In this document: in pieces, positions 6,956 to 16,657 of the stretch | How the letters are laid out: the number at the start of each line of letters is the position of its first letter | Numbering within the stretch: the first letter of the stretch is position 1 | Virus record (IMG/VR): IMGVR_UViG_3300007512_000119 | Coordinates: 1 to 34,303 of that record | From: a virus | Strand: one strand, 5' to 3' | Length of the DNA: 34,303 nucleotides | Position numbers and translations under genes: made by a program | Notes under the pieces: generated by a model | Seen by the model: the letters and a program-made list of their open reading frames with translations, nothing else | Told to the model about the DNA's origin: nothing | The model's database searches: none

Positions 6956-9900
6956 GCTAACAGCCCAATAATCTAAGTCCATCCGAACAAATAGCGCAGC
7001 GCGGATCTGATCTATGCGGGCATTTTTGGCCCTAATATTAGACAGCCCCTTCAGCCCCTCCACATTCTCAACATAATCAATAATGTCTTCCCTATTCTTT
7101 TTCAGGTCGGCATCAAGGCGGTAAACCCATTCGGCGCTGTCCTCACGCCACCGATCATAGCTCATCAGGAATACGGTACTCATCTCCGCGCTTCCGTTAA
7201 TGAGAGGCAGTTTACTGGCATCCCACATGCTCAATAAACTCCCGCCCATACTCGCAAAGTTTTTGCGAATGCCCGCGGTAGTAGGATCTAGCGCCAGGAA
7301 GTCAGTCTCTTCGTTTATATAAGCGTCCTCCATCTCAAACGCTTTTGAGACAACTGCACGATCCGCTTCGGCCAGGCGATTCCCGTCAAGATGCCAATAT
7401 GCAGGAATGGAACGAGCGAAGGTGTGGAGAAGCGCTCGTTGACCATAGCCCATCTCCTTAAACCATGCTGTGCCCTCACCTTTGGGGTTGTAGGGGAAGA
7501 CTGTAATGGTGTCCCCACTCGAGGTCCCCGTCCCACGAAATAAAACATTGATCTCAACTCCACCACGACTCAGCGTTAAGGTCGTTCCCCATGTAGGCAG
7601 TTCGCCCTCCGCGGGCTGCCTCATAGGGGCTTCCTTTGTAGGCCAAGTCTGCTCCGTGGGATGTGTAGTGGGAGCGGTTCCCCATTTACGCTTCGGTCGT
7701 CTGCCTGGTTTATCCTTTGAGGGCAAGTCCACATTACGGCTTGAAACCTTTATCGGACCCAGAGGCAGTTTTCGCCCACCAACGAGTCCACCCTTTGTCC
7801 TTGTCAGAGAGAGCCCATCCTGTATGAACTTCTCAATATCGGCTGATGTAGCATTGGGTAACAGAGCCGCCCTTCGTTCACGGCCTGACCCCTTCCAGTC
7901 TGGACGCAATTCGCGCAGAGCCTCTAGGCGTTTGATAAGGTTCGGCCCACCAATATCCTTCGTCAGCATTATTGATGGATTTAGAACAAGCTGGACCTTG
8001 CCCCCAGGCACACCTGTTTGCACAACCCACTTACCCGCCATAACTGCCCGCTTAATCAGCGTAGAATGGGCATCAGCGAATCGCTTAATCATTGGCATCT
8101 CTAGACTCTGCCGCTTTGGTGCCATCAAGTAGACTTCAGGATTCGACTTATGCTCAACCTCTAAATGAATAGCAAGCCCCGCATAGTCACCGTCCTCTAG
8201 AAGCTGAATCGCTGTATTGATCTCTGAAGACAAGATGGTGTACTTGTTTCTAATGCCCTCTGTTAAAGCCGCTGGAGCAAGGTCCATAATCCTCTTACTG
8301 ACTACATCAGAGTCACGCGCCTTCGATACTAAGTTATCCAAACTCGATACACGGTACTCTACCAGGGCGCTAGCACCTTCTAGGCCGGCAAGGGTGCTTA
8401 CATGCTTTAGCGTACCGCGCAGCATAGACAGATCCTCCTCTTTGTTAAGGAGATGAATCCATCCGGCAGTTCCAGATACCCTCGTTCCAGCTATATTACG
8501 GACAGTCTTAGCTACCCCTTCAGCACTTTCTCCACGGATCTTCTCTCTCCAGCCCATTTCGTATCTAGACTGCTCTGCAGCCACTCGATCAAATGCTTTT
8601 AAGATCTTCTTTCCTTTGAGACTGAGGCCTTTTAGATTTATGGAGAGAGGCTCAAAGACAGCGCGGGGATCCTGCTCTATGCCGAATACATCTTTAACGG
8701 GGACATCGCTTTTCTTCCACCTGCCACCAGTCGCGCCACCCAACACACGGATAAGTTCCTCGCGAGCCTCACTTACATGCCCGCTTAATATTATTCGGGC
8801 GAGATTGGGGAATGTCTCCTCGTTATTCTTCGGGAGCAGTTCAGCGATCATCGCCTTAATGTCCTCATCCCGAGCAGTAGCGATTGTAGGCATCCTCTGG
8901 TCCTTAACGCCAGTGGCTACATCTGAAGTGAGGACAGTCAGGGTCGCACCTAAAGAGCGCCTGCTGGGCGTTTGGTAATCTAGAGTAAGCTCCTCCGTAG
9001 TATCGCCCTCTGTTGATTCCATAGGGGCTGAGTGCGCCTGGATGTCTGCAATGGCAGCGTACTCTTCAGGGGTCAAATTGTCCCCAGGGACGGTGGAGAC
9101 CCAGGCGTTCCACCACGCATCAGTCGAATCTATTGCGCCAGATTCGTCATATCTGAATCCAATGCCCGCATCCTTTAGTGCTTTCTCGTATTCTGCAGAT
9201 TCTGCTGCCCCCATTGGCGTTGCCGCCTGGACAGACGCCGTAAACATATAGCCAAGAATTGACTCTAACTGCCTTATGTTTATCCCTTTGCCAAGAGGGG
9301 CCGCAGATTGAGAGGGATCCGTCTCGGTCGTGGAGGTTTCTTCTACTTTAATGCGTTTGTCTTCTTCGTCTGGTACGACCTTCCTTTCGGCTTGACCAGG
9401 CGGAACAGACTTAACATCGAACACCCCCCCCACTGAAGCAGACTTCAGACCCTCCGCTCTAAGGAGTGAGCTTAGTAGAAATTTTAGTGCGACCTCACGC
9501 GGGGACCCTGGGCTCTTTTTACTTGCTTGTTTGATTAATACGCGCAGGCCGTTCTCGGTTATTACTCCTGATTTGAGGCGACTCAAATCTTCCTTGATCG
9601 GCTTAATGAGGTATTCCCACCCACCACCAATGGCAGCCTCTGCAATCATAATGTCCTTAGCTGAGACAATGAGGCCCTCTACATTCTTTGTGGCCATCAG
9701 TGCAGCGCGGATAGTCTTCTTTTTTATATGGAACCCTTTTGAATCAAACTTGATGATCCTTTCCACAATCGTAGGGTCAGCATCAATAAGGTCAGCGAGC
9801 GCCTGGTTAAACTGGTACCGATTAGCAGAAGAGTCAGCCTTGTAAGTAATCCCAGTGGACTTTTCCTTCTCCTCTTCCTTCTCCTCTTTTACTGCCTCCC

Positions 9901-12900
9901 TCTTTTTACCTATAAACGCCAATGACTCCAAGTTGACCAGGGTACGCATATGCTCGTAAACACGCCTACCTGTGCGCTCAACATCTTCAGTAGTTATCGC
10001 GCCCCCCTCCTTGCGCTTATATAACTGCAACGCCTGAAAGGATATTGGGGGGCGTGAGACTTTAGGGATAGCAGACAGGCCAGATTCTTCAAACTCCCCA
10101 GATACCTTTACTTGAACAGTCTGTACCTTCCCCTTAATCTTCCCCATGCTTCGCCATGCAAGACCCTCTTCAGTAGAGACCAGATGCCATGAAAAGTTAG
10201 GGCTATACAAGTTGTGCCTACTTGTGGACATAGTGTAGGGGGCTTCTTCCGACACTTTAATAGCACCGTTATCTACGCGCAATCGCCTGACTCGGATCTC
10301 GACCATCCCAGTCTTATCAATGTTTATAATACGGCCACGATAAGTCGCGCTGTCAGCAGATAGGTAGTCATGCACAAGCACGATTTTGCCGACCTTTGCC
10401 GCATTATATGGGGTCAGCATATAGTGAGGAGCCTTAGTGTATTTATCAGACTTCCATAGCGCCGCTTGCTTTTCCCGAGGGGTCTTTTCAGGTATGCTGC
10501 CATCGGCTTGGATTATCCCAGCTTCTGCTCGTAATGCCTCCAGTTCAGAACTTGTAGCAGCCTCAGTCATTTCCTCATGTGGTGATCCTCCGATAGTTTC
10601 ACCACGGGTAAAGACTGGCTGAGACGCAGATTGCGCCGATGTAGTTACTGGGGTTGGGCCCTTCGGGGCAGCGCCTTTATCGGCAGGCTTCCACATCCCA
10701 GAAACACCCTGACGGGCATACCCATGGGTAGCTAGATAGTCAGCCAAGGCCAGTTCTCCAATGTTATATCCACCAGTCTTTTGCAGGTGCTCAGCAGTAT
10801 CCATGATAATGCTCGCGCCCGCTTTAATGGCCTTGTCTATATTGGTGTATACACCCTGCAATTCACCTCTTATGACAGGGTTGACCCGGCCAACGCGCTT
10901 ACCATTAGAGGAGACGTAGACAATATCATTCGCGGTATAATCCCCTGTATTTGCCACGCCTTCTTCATTATACATTTGCATGTACTTACTAGTTGATGAC
11001 CCAGCTTTACCTCTACCGATAAACTGGGTCGCCTGCCTAGTCTTTACTCGCTCTTTTGGCAGATGGCGCTTGGCTCTTTCATTGATTTGATTCCCAATCT
11101 TTTTCGTCATCCGTTGCTGTAACGGGCCAGTCCCCTCCAGCGCCATGAAGCCGACATCGTCTATTGGATCTGCATAGAAATCATGGACGATTTCGGCTTC
11201 TAAGGCCTTCAAGATACTGTTGATGACCTGGTCCTTCGACCCACTGACATTCGTTACATTGAGGCCTTCAACTTTTAGATCCTTAGCTAAATCAATCACC
11301 GCCTTTCTGGATGGGAGAGACTCTAGATACTTCCTGTTGATTTGAGGTTCCTCTGGACCAGGCGCGGCCTCCTGTCTAGGGGGCGCGGCTTCACCAGGCG
11401 CTTCCTCCTTAGTAATCTCTGCCAATCTCTTCTGATGTTCTTGGAGGGGGCCAATGAAATCGTTAGCGATTACGCTGGCTATCTCCATAGAAGGACTAAG
11501 CATTCCTATGATCTGGCGCACATGTTCCGCTGTTGCGCCAGCCATCATTACCTGGGCCGGGGTCATCTCGCTAACATCAAAACCCGCGACATTTAGAGCA
11601 TCGCGCAGGCTAACCAGAATCTTAGAGGAACCAAATGTCTTGGGAAGGGCTATCTCCATAAGCCATGAAGCAAAACGCTTGATCGCGGCCACAAACCCAG
11701 TCGCCTCTTCCTCTTCACGAAGCTCCTGCACCTTGCCAACCTCGGCAAACATAGAGAGCGCAAGAGTAACTTCGTGTTCCAGTATCTTCTCGTCAGAGAG
11801 ACCCTCGTATTGGGCTGTGTTGATCTTTAGTTTAACGCGCCAATTTGCATTTACTTCATCAAGCCATTTCTTTGCTGCCTGTAACCAAGCACTAGCATTC
11901 TCCTTACCAATATCCGTGATATGTGCCCTGAGCAACTCACGGTATATTGTGATTCTGTACATCTCCGCAGCCCCTATATTGTGGGCAAGCGCTTGCGCTT
12001 CGATTTCCTGCGGGTCGTAGAATAGGATCTTTTCTTTACTGTCCCATAGCCCGGCTACGCCTGTCCCTCTGCCGTCAATGGCGATAAGGATGACCCCGAA
12101 ATTAATGGCAGCCGTAACCGTTTCATTATCTGAATCTTGCTCTTCTGCTACGCCAAACAACTGGCCCTCTTCACTAACATCTTTGCCGGCCTTTTCCTGC
12201 CCCTTACGGTATGTAGCAGACGCTCTCTCTAGAGCTTCTTTGACTTCTTCAACATGCTCACGCGCCCAATTCTTGTCAGCCCTAGATACCCTAGAGGCTA
12301 TATCTTTAGATTCGCCCTCTAGATGAGGCTCAAACTCTAGGCGTTGAATTTCTCTTTCAAGCAACTCTCCGCCACTTTTTCCAGTCTCGGCAATAGCCAT
12401 AAGACGGGCGAGTTCCTTTTTGGCTGCCGTGAACGCGGCCACCCGCAAACTAGTCGGGTCTGCTGACACGGCGACCCCAGCTTCAACTGTCTTCGCTAGT
12501 TCAACCTCGATCAACTCTGCCCCAAGCGCCTCCCAATACTCCGTCAGAGTTCCATCTTTAGCAGCAGCTTGGAGTTCAAGTAAGCGCTTCTCCGCATTAC
12601 CCAGGAGTTCGGCTACCTCACCCTCCTCGATTACACCGAGCCTTATTAGGTGTTCCATCGCTGGACTACCCGCTTCCTCTAGTATCTCGCCAGTAGCTTC
12701 AACGACCTTTTGGACATTGCCCGCTAATGGCTTTTCAATAAACTCTGCCCACAGAAGCTCCTTCTCCTCTTTAATCGCCTCTCTAGAAAGATCAGGCTTT
12801 TCCTCACCCTTCTCGATTGATTTCCGATGGAGATTACTTTTAGCCTGTTCGGTTACTGCATCCGATATAAAGAACTTAGCACGAACATTAGCTCCAGCGA

Positions 12901-14269
12901 CTAGCTCCGCTGATCCGTTAGCGCTTAGACCTTCGGCGTTTAGTCTAGCAATCCGTTCTAGTCCACGGAGAACACCAACGCGCTCTCCAAAAGGAACCGC
13001 GCTGTTCATTTCTGAAAATAGCTTTTTGGCAATAGGGCTGAATTTGCCATACATACCCAGGCCGTCTGTATATGAAATAGCTCCAGTCGCGGCACTTGTC
13101 CCGAAAATGCCAAGCCCCATGCCTAAAGTGATGGGAACGATATTGTCAATTAGATGCTGAGTGTTCCCCTCGTCAGCCAAGACAGGGGCAATCTCATGGA
13201 CAATATCACGGACCAGTGCCCCAACGAACTCTTCACCCATTTCAGGGATAAGTCCAGATACTCCAACCCTTTGCAATAACTGTGCAGATGGAACATCGCC
13301 AGCAAGTCCAAGAGCGGCCATTACTTTCTCGCTAACGCCACCCTCCTTAAAGGGCTTGCCAAGCAATCCCATCTTCAGGGACGGAACCATGTGCGCTATT
13401 GCGTATCCAGTATGCTCGCTAAACACTTCTACAAGATTGTCTACAACCGCATTGGGGATGGCGGCAGACCACATACCATAAGAGTCATCAATCACTCTGA
13501 CGGATGCGCCGTATTCGTTTTCAGGAACGATCTGGTATCTGTGGTGCAGGTAGTTCATGTATGCCCGCGCACGAATTGGCCCGCCTTCTGCCTCAATACC
13601 TACAAGAGCCCCGGCAATCCTCACGCCCTCCTTTTGGAGTTCCATGCGAGTCAACTGGCCAGGCGTCCTGAGTGCAGCCTCTTTAAGCGCCAGGCCCATC
13701 TTGGCCAACCCCGTCTTCCCGGCATTAATAGACTTCTCGCGGAATCCGCTAACAAGTACCTTCCTGAGCATGCTCTTGCTTGCGGTCTTACCTCCTGCGG
13801 CTATCGCTTTAGCTCCAATAGCGCCAGCACCACCACTTGCCGCGAACTCTACCCCAAAGGCCATTACCTCCCGGCCAATACTCGCGGCTTGTCCCCAGGT
13901 AGTAGTCGGGCGAACAGCATAATCATAGTAGTCTTTTAGAATTCTAGACTGCTCTTTAGTTGCCCGTCCCTTCTCGCTTGCTAGGTGAGCATTATATAAG
14001 TCAATACCAGAACTGGCGCTACCGATAAATGGGACGGCAAAGGGGAGTGTAGTCTCTTGTCCATACTCATCAGTAAATAGAGACTCCCAGAACCCGCGTG
14101 GGGTATCGCGTTTAATGTCACGCTCTAAACGCTCTTTATCATCTTCAGTATAGGCTGACTCTAGAAGGCGGCGGTTCCTATAAAGGCGTACTTCAGTAGG
14201 GGTCATCCCCTCATAGGACTTTGCAGAGGAAGCCCATCCGGCAAAAGGATCTTGATCCTGCCCGATCAT
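6953..14269 (-). CDS. Giant large polyvalent / internal virion protein (2438 aa)
   Basis: The largest gene, expected to encode an ejection protein carried in the virion and delivered with DNA, like the polyvalent (DarB-type or LPD) proteins of other phages. Regions in order: a mixed N-terminus with hydrophobic, Gly/Ala-rich helices near 125-160 and 375-400; charged coiled helices 480-700; at 748-783 the segment ILFYDPQEIEAQA...YRELLRAH, which has the layout of a polyvalent-protein metallopeptidase but with RELLR where HExxH is expected; EHEVTLAL near 831-838; a Pro/Glu-rich linker 950-975; a SAP/Rho-N-like helix pair 980-1025; a conserved-looking block 1078-1195 (VYVSSNGKRVGRVNP, GYNIGELALADYLATHGYAR); then long stretches I cannot assign. 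The ATG at 14269 overlaps the preceding TGA (ATGA). Confidence 0.75.
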   Translation of the reverse strand: MIGQDQDPFAGWASSAKSYEGMTPTEVRLYRNRRLLESAYTEDDKERLERDIKRDTPRGFWESLFTDEYGQETTLPFAVPFIGSASSGIDLYNAHLASEKGRATKEQSRILKDYYDYAVRPTTTWGQAASIGREVMAFGVEFAASGGAGAIGAKAIAAGGKTASKSMLRKVLVSGFREKSINAGKTGLAKMGLALKEAALRTPGQLTRMELQKEGVRIAGALVGIEAEGGPIRARAYMNYLHHRYQIVPENEYGASVRVIDDSYGMWSAAIPNAVVDNLVEVFSEHTGYAIAHMVPSLKMGLLGKPFKEGGVSEKVMAALGLAGDVPSAQLLQRVGVSGLIPEMGEEFVGALVRDIVHEIAPVLADEGNTQHLIDNIVPITLGMGLGIFGTSAATGAISYTDGLGMYGKFSPIAKKLFSEMNSAVPFGERVGVLRGLERIARLNAEGLSANGSAELVAGANVRAKFFISDAVTEQAKSNLHRKSIEKGEEKPDLSREAIKEEKELLWAEFIEKPLAGNVQKVVEATGEILEEAGSPAMEHLIRLGVIEEGEVAELLGNAEKRLLELQAAAKDGTLTEYWEALGAELIEVELAKTVEAGVAVSADPTSLRVAAFTAAKKELARLMAIAETGKSGGELLEREIQRLEFEPHLEGESKDIASRVSRADKNWAREHVEEVKEALERASATYRKGQEKAGKDVSEEGQLFGVAEEQDSDNETVTAAINFGVILIAIDGRGTGVAGLWDSKEKILFYDPQEIEAQALAHNIGAAEMYRITIYRELLRAHITDIGKENASAWLQAAKKWLDEVNANWRVKLKINTAQYEGLSDEKILEHEVTLALSMFAEVGKVQELREEEEATGFVAAIKRFASWLMEIALPKTFGSSKILVSLRDALNVAGFDVSEMTPAQVMMAGATAEHVRQIIGMLSPSMEIASVIANDFIGPLQEHQKRLAEITKEEAPGEAAPPRQEAAPGPEEPQINRKYLESLPSRKAVIDLAKDLKVEGLNVTNVSGSKDQVINSILKALEAEIVHDFYADPIDDVGFMALEGTGPLQQRMTKKIGNQINERAKRHLPKERVKTRQATQFIGRGKAGSSTSKYMQMYNEEGVANTGDYTANDIVYVSSNGKRVGRVNPVIRGELQGVYTNIDKAIKAGASIIMDTAEHLQKTGGYNIGELALADYLATHGYARQGVSGMWKPADKGAAPKGPTPVTTSAQSASQPVFTRGETIGGSPHEEMTEAATSSELEALRAEAGIIQADGSIPEKTPREKQAALWKSDKYTKAPHYMLTPYNAAKVGKIVLVHDYLSADSATYRGRIINIDKTGMVEIRVRRLRVDNGAIKVSEEAPYTMSTSRHNLYSPNFSWHLVSTEEGLAWRSMGKIKGKVQTVQVKVSGEFEESGLSAIPKVSRPPISFQALQLYKRKEGGAITTEDVERTGRRVYEHMRTLVNLESLAFIGKKREAVKEEKEEEKEKSTGITYKADSSANRYQFNQALADLIDADPTIVERIIKFDSKGFHIKKKTIRAALMATKNVEGLIVSAKDIMIAEAAIGGGWEYLIKPIKEDLSRLKSGVITENGLRVLIKQASKKSPGSPREVALKFLLSSLLRAEGLKSASVGGVFDVKSVPPGQAERKVVPDEEDKRIKVEETSTTETDPSQSAAPLGKGINIRQLESILGYMFTASVQAATPMGAAESAEYEKALKDAGIGFRYDESGAIDSTDAWWNAWVSTVPGDNLTPEEYAAIADIQAHSAPMESTEGDTTEELTLDYQTPSRRSLGATLTVLTSDVATGVKDQRMPTIATARDEDIKAMIAELLPKNNEETFPNLARIILSGHVSEAREELIRVLGGATGGRWKKSDVPVKDVFGIEQDPRAVFEPLSINLKGLSLKGKKILKAFDRVAAEQSRYEMGWREKIRGESAEGVAKTVRNIAGTRVSGTAGWIHLLNKEEDLSMLRGTLKHVSTLAGLEGASALVEYRVSSLDNLVSKARDSDVVSKRIMDLAPAALTEGIRNKYTILSSEINTAIQLLEDGDYAGLAIHLEVEHKSNPEVYLMAPKRQSLEMPMIKRFADAHSTLIKRAVMAGKWVVQTGVPGGKVQLVLNPSIMLTKDIGGPNLIKRLEALRELRPDWKGSGRERRAALLPNATSADIEKFIQDGLSLTRTKGGLVGGRKLPLGPIKVSSRNVDLPSKDKPGRRPKRKWGTAPTTHPTEQTWPTKEAPMRQPAEGELPTWGTTLTLSRGGVEINVLFRGTGTSSGDTITVFPYNPKGEGTAWFKEMGYGQRALLHTFARSIPAYWHLDGNRLAEADRAVVSKAFEMEDAYINEETDFLALDPTTAGIRKNFASMGGSLLSMWDASKLPLINGSAEMSTVFLMSYDRWREDSAEWVYRLDADLKKNREDIIDYVENVEGLKGLSNIRAKNARIDQIRAALFVRMDLDYWAVS

Positions 14270-16641
14270 TTGGGAAGAGCCTCATTTTTCCTAGCCTTAG
14301 CTAATCTATGTGCCTGATATTTAGACATCTGCTTCGCATAGGAAGTGGCGCGTCCTGAAGTTGTGAAAACCCCATATCTTCCGCCAGTCTCCCTATAATG
14401 CTGAATGGCCTCTTTGTCGCTCATAATCGTCCCATCCGCACGCACCGTAGGAATTAAGACATGCCCTTTCAGGTTGAGAGGAGCGTCCTTGTCATAAAAT
14501 GACATTGTACGAATTGTTGAGATTGTTCCGTCATCGTTTTTAATCGCAGCAATCGGCTCCTTGGGATCAAGTGTGGCCTCAACAACGGTTATAGCACCTA
14601 GCTTTCTTTCAACTCTCTTCAGTTCAGGGGCCCTCATCAGATCAGAAGAATGTTTGGAAGCTGCCTTTTTAGCTGCCTTGGTATTTGGCGGCATAGCGCC
14701 AGCAGTAGGATCTTCACGGACAGGGGCAGCGCCAGGTGTCCACCCAGGAGGAGGCCAAACCGATGGCGGCATTAAAGTTTTTTCGTCCCAGCGAGAATTT
14801 TGGTTTCCCCTTGTTTTCTCAAATAACATTTCATAGAGCCACTCACCGCCCTCTGCCGTGGCCTGCAAGAAGGGGTGGTCAATGGAATAGCCTTCGCCAA
14901 GAGGAGCCTTTCTGGGAGGGGATCCTCCCCAGTTATAAATCCTTCTCGCTAAAATCGGATGTTCTCTTGCGATCTCAGAAAACTGTTTACCTACAAAATC
15001 TTGCGGCCTTAGCCCAAGATCCTTCATTATTTTCTCTATACCCGCAATCCCTCTACTAACCCCGCTGCCGCCAAAGGTATGCCCTATATCCACACCAGCC
15101 TGGGCTACTTCCCCCCCCATATAATTAGGTGCCTTATCATGTTCTGCGAATACAGATACAGCAGAGTCAGCTAGAACTAAATGTGGCTCACTTGACTCTA
15201 TAGAAAGAGGGTCTGCGCCGAAAAGAGCCAAAAGCTCTCTTTGGCCGGGAATGGAGGTCCACTCAAGAGTCTTCCGTACCCACCCATCATTCATTAGGGC
15301 TTGTTTCTCAAAGCCTGTAAATAATGCACCGCCAGTCTCATCTAAAGATTTAAGGACCGGATCCCAACTAGCCGATCTCCCATTTTCTACAGGAAAACTG
15401 TCGATGTATGCTAGATACGCCCCAAAGTTATCACCGCTTAGCCTTGCCTTAGTTTCAGCTTCTAGTGCGTCTCTTTGTTTGTCATTTACAAATATTGCCG
15501 CTTGCTGTGTCGTGAGACTTGGGTCTTCTTCCTTAGCACTCGCGATCATCCCACGAAGAGACTCGGCCTTTTGCTGTTTTCGTGCAGGATTCTGTTCATT
15601 ATATACATCTGCAACAATCCCAGGGCCAATACCGTTGCCATGAACAGGATGAGGATTTTCCCTGATTAACCCAACGAGCAAGTCCTCACTCTGCTTGGCA
15701 AGTCTAGTCGCTGATTTAAATTTATTCATCTCCTCCGTATACATTGCATTTGAAGCAGGATTCATCGCAATATATGTCGCCCCTTGAGCCCTTCTAATGG
15801 CGAAATCAATCTCTTTTTGAGAGGCGTTGCTGTCTGGAGAAATAAGATCAATCACATCGTCCCATAAAGAATAAGCCTTATCTATAAGTTCACGCCCTTC
15901 GCCGTCAGCATCAACGCCTGGTTCATAGTCAGCTCCGTCCGCGGGCGTTGTTCCTTGCGTCGCTGCTATAAGCGCGCGCTGGGAAGCAACCGCCAAATCC
16001 ATTACCTGATCTTTGGCTATCGCGGCCTGGGCCCGCTTATTAGAACTACCAGAAAACAGATTTAACCTCTGAACATACTGATTGCCGTCCATGCCGCCAG
16101 TCGGACTAGAACTAGTTGCGCCCGACGGGCCTAATGAGCCAGATAGAAATGCCTCTACCTCCAAGAGCAAGTCTGGATCAATCTCATCTCCAGTCTCCTC
16201 GGCAACCTTCTGGGCTGTAGCCAGCGCTCTCGAAACGGCCATTCTGGAGTTATGGCCAGCTAATCCGGTTCTAAAGGCACTTATTCGGGGGCCAAGCGCT
16301 AAGGCAAGTGCATCTGCTTCAGGACCAACTAGACTGCTCCAGTCTGAGATCATATCCGTAATGGCTTGATGTTCCCCCTGAAGCAATGGCGAATACAAAC
16401 TAGTATCCGCATCAGCATCCCATCCAGCGAATTTAGATTGAGAAGACTCTACACTAGCACGAAACATAGTTTCGTCTCGGATGCCTTGCTCTTGCCTTAG
16501 TTTTAGCTCCTCATTCTCTCGCCTATTAGCATCTGCCGCCTGACTTGTTGCAGCACGGGCCTCGGCATTTAACCGCGTCTGACCAACAAATGCATTGATC
16601 GCATCGTGCTGTGGATTACCCCATTTTACAATATTAGCCAT
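14266..16641 (-). CDS. Internal virion (ejection) protein, 791 aa
   Basis: A large helical protein encoded between the 337-aa small internal protein and the giant polyvalent protein, the usual place for podovirus ejection proteins such as T7 gp15 or P22 gp16/gp20. The N-terminal 60 residues are charged helices. The middle is Ala-rich and helical. Residues 610-690 are a Pro-rich linker. Residues 703-777 form a recognisable small module found at the ends of phage internal proteins: DGTISTIRT, HVLIPTVRADGTIMSDKEAI, HYRETGGRYGVF, ATSYAKQM. No lysozyme or transglycosylase catalytic motif is evident. GAGGT 5 nt upstream supports the ATG at 16641. Class is inferred from module and synteny; the precise role is unknown. 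Confidence 0.65.
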   Translation of the reverse strand: MANIVKWGNPQHDAINAFVGQTRLNAEARAATSQAADANRRENEELKLRQEQGIRDETMFRASVESSQSKFAGWDADADTSLYSPLLQGEHQAITDMISDWSSLVGPEADALALALGPRISAFRTGLAGHNSRMAVSRALATAQKVAEETGDEIDPDLLLEVEAFLSGSLGPSGATSSSPTGGMDGNQYVQRLNLFSGSSNKRAQAAIAKDQVMDLAVASQRALIAATQGTTPADGADYEPGVDADGEGRELIDKAYSLWDDVIDLISPDSNASQKEIDFAIRRAQGATYIAMNPASNAMYTEEMNKFKSATRLAKQSEDLLVGLIRENPHPVHGNGIGPGIVADVYNEQNPARKQQKAESLRGMIASAKEEDPSLTTQQAAIFVNDKQRDALEAETKARLSGDNFGAYLAYIDSFPVENGRSASWDPVLKSLDETGGALFTGFEKQALMNDGWVRKTLEWTSIPGQRELLALFGADPLSIESSEPHLVLADSAVSVFAEHDKAPNYMGGEVAQAGVDIGHTFGGSGVSRGIAGIEKIMKDLGLRPQDFVGKQFSEIAREHPILARRIYNWGGSPPRKAPLGEGYSIDHPFLQATAEGGEWLYEMLFEKTRGNQNSRWDEKTLMPPSVWPPPGWTPGAAPVREDPTAGAMPPNTKAAKKAASKHSSDLMRAPELKRVERKLGAITVVEATLDPKEPIAAIKNDDGTISTIRTMSFYDKDAPLNLKGHVLIPTVRADGTIMSDKEAIQHYRETGGRYGVFTTSGRATSYAKQMSKYQAHRLAKARKNEALPK

Positions 16642-16657
16642 AATTACCTCAGCGCCT

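Noticed and set aside
12420-13160. 246-codon plus-strand ORF inside the giant gene
   Set aside because: It is a Ser/Ala-rich shadow of the coding strand, as are others such as 7506-8132 and 11454-12020. They have no operon context or recognisable product.
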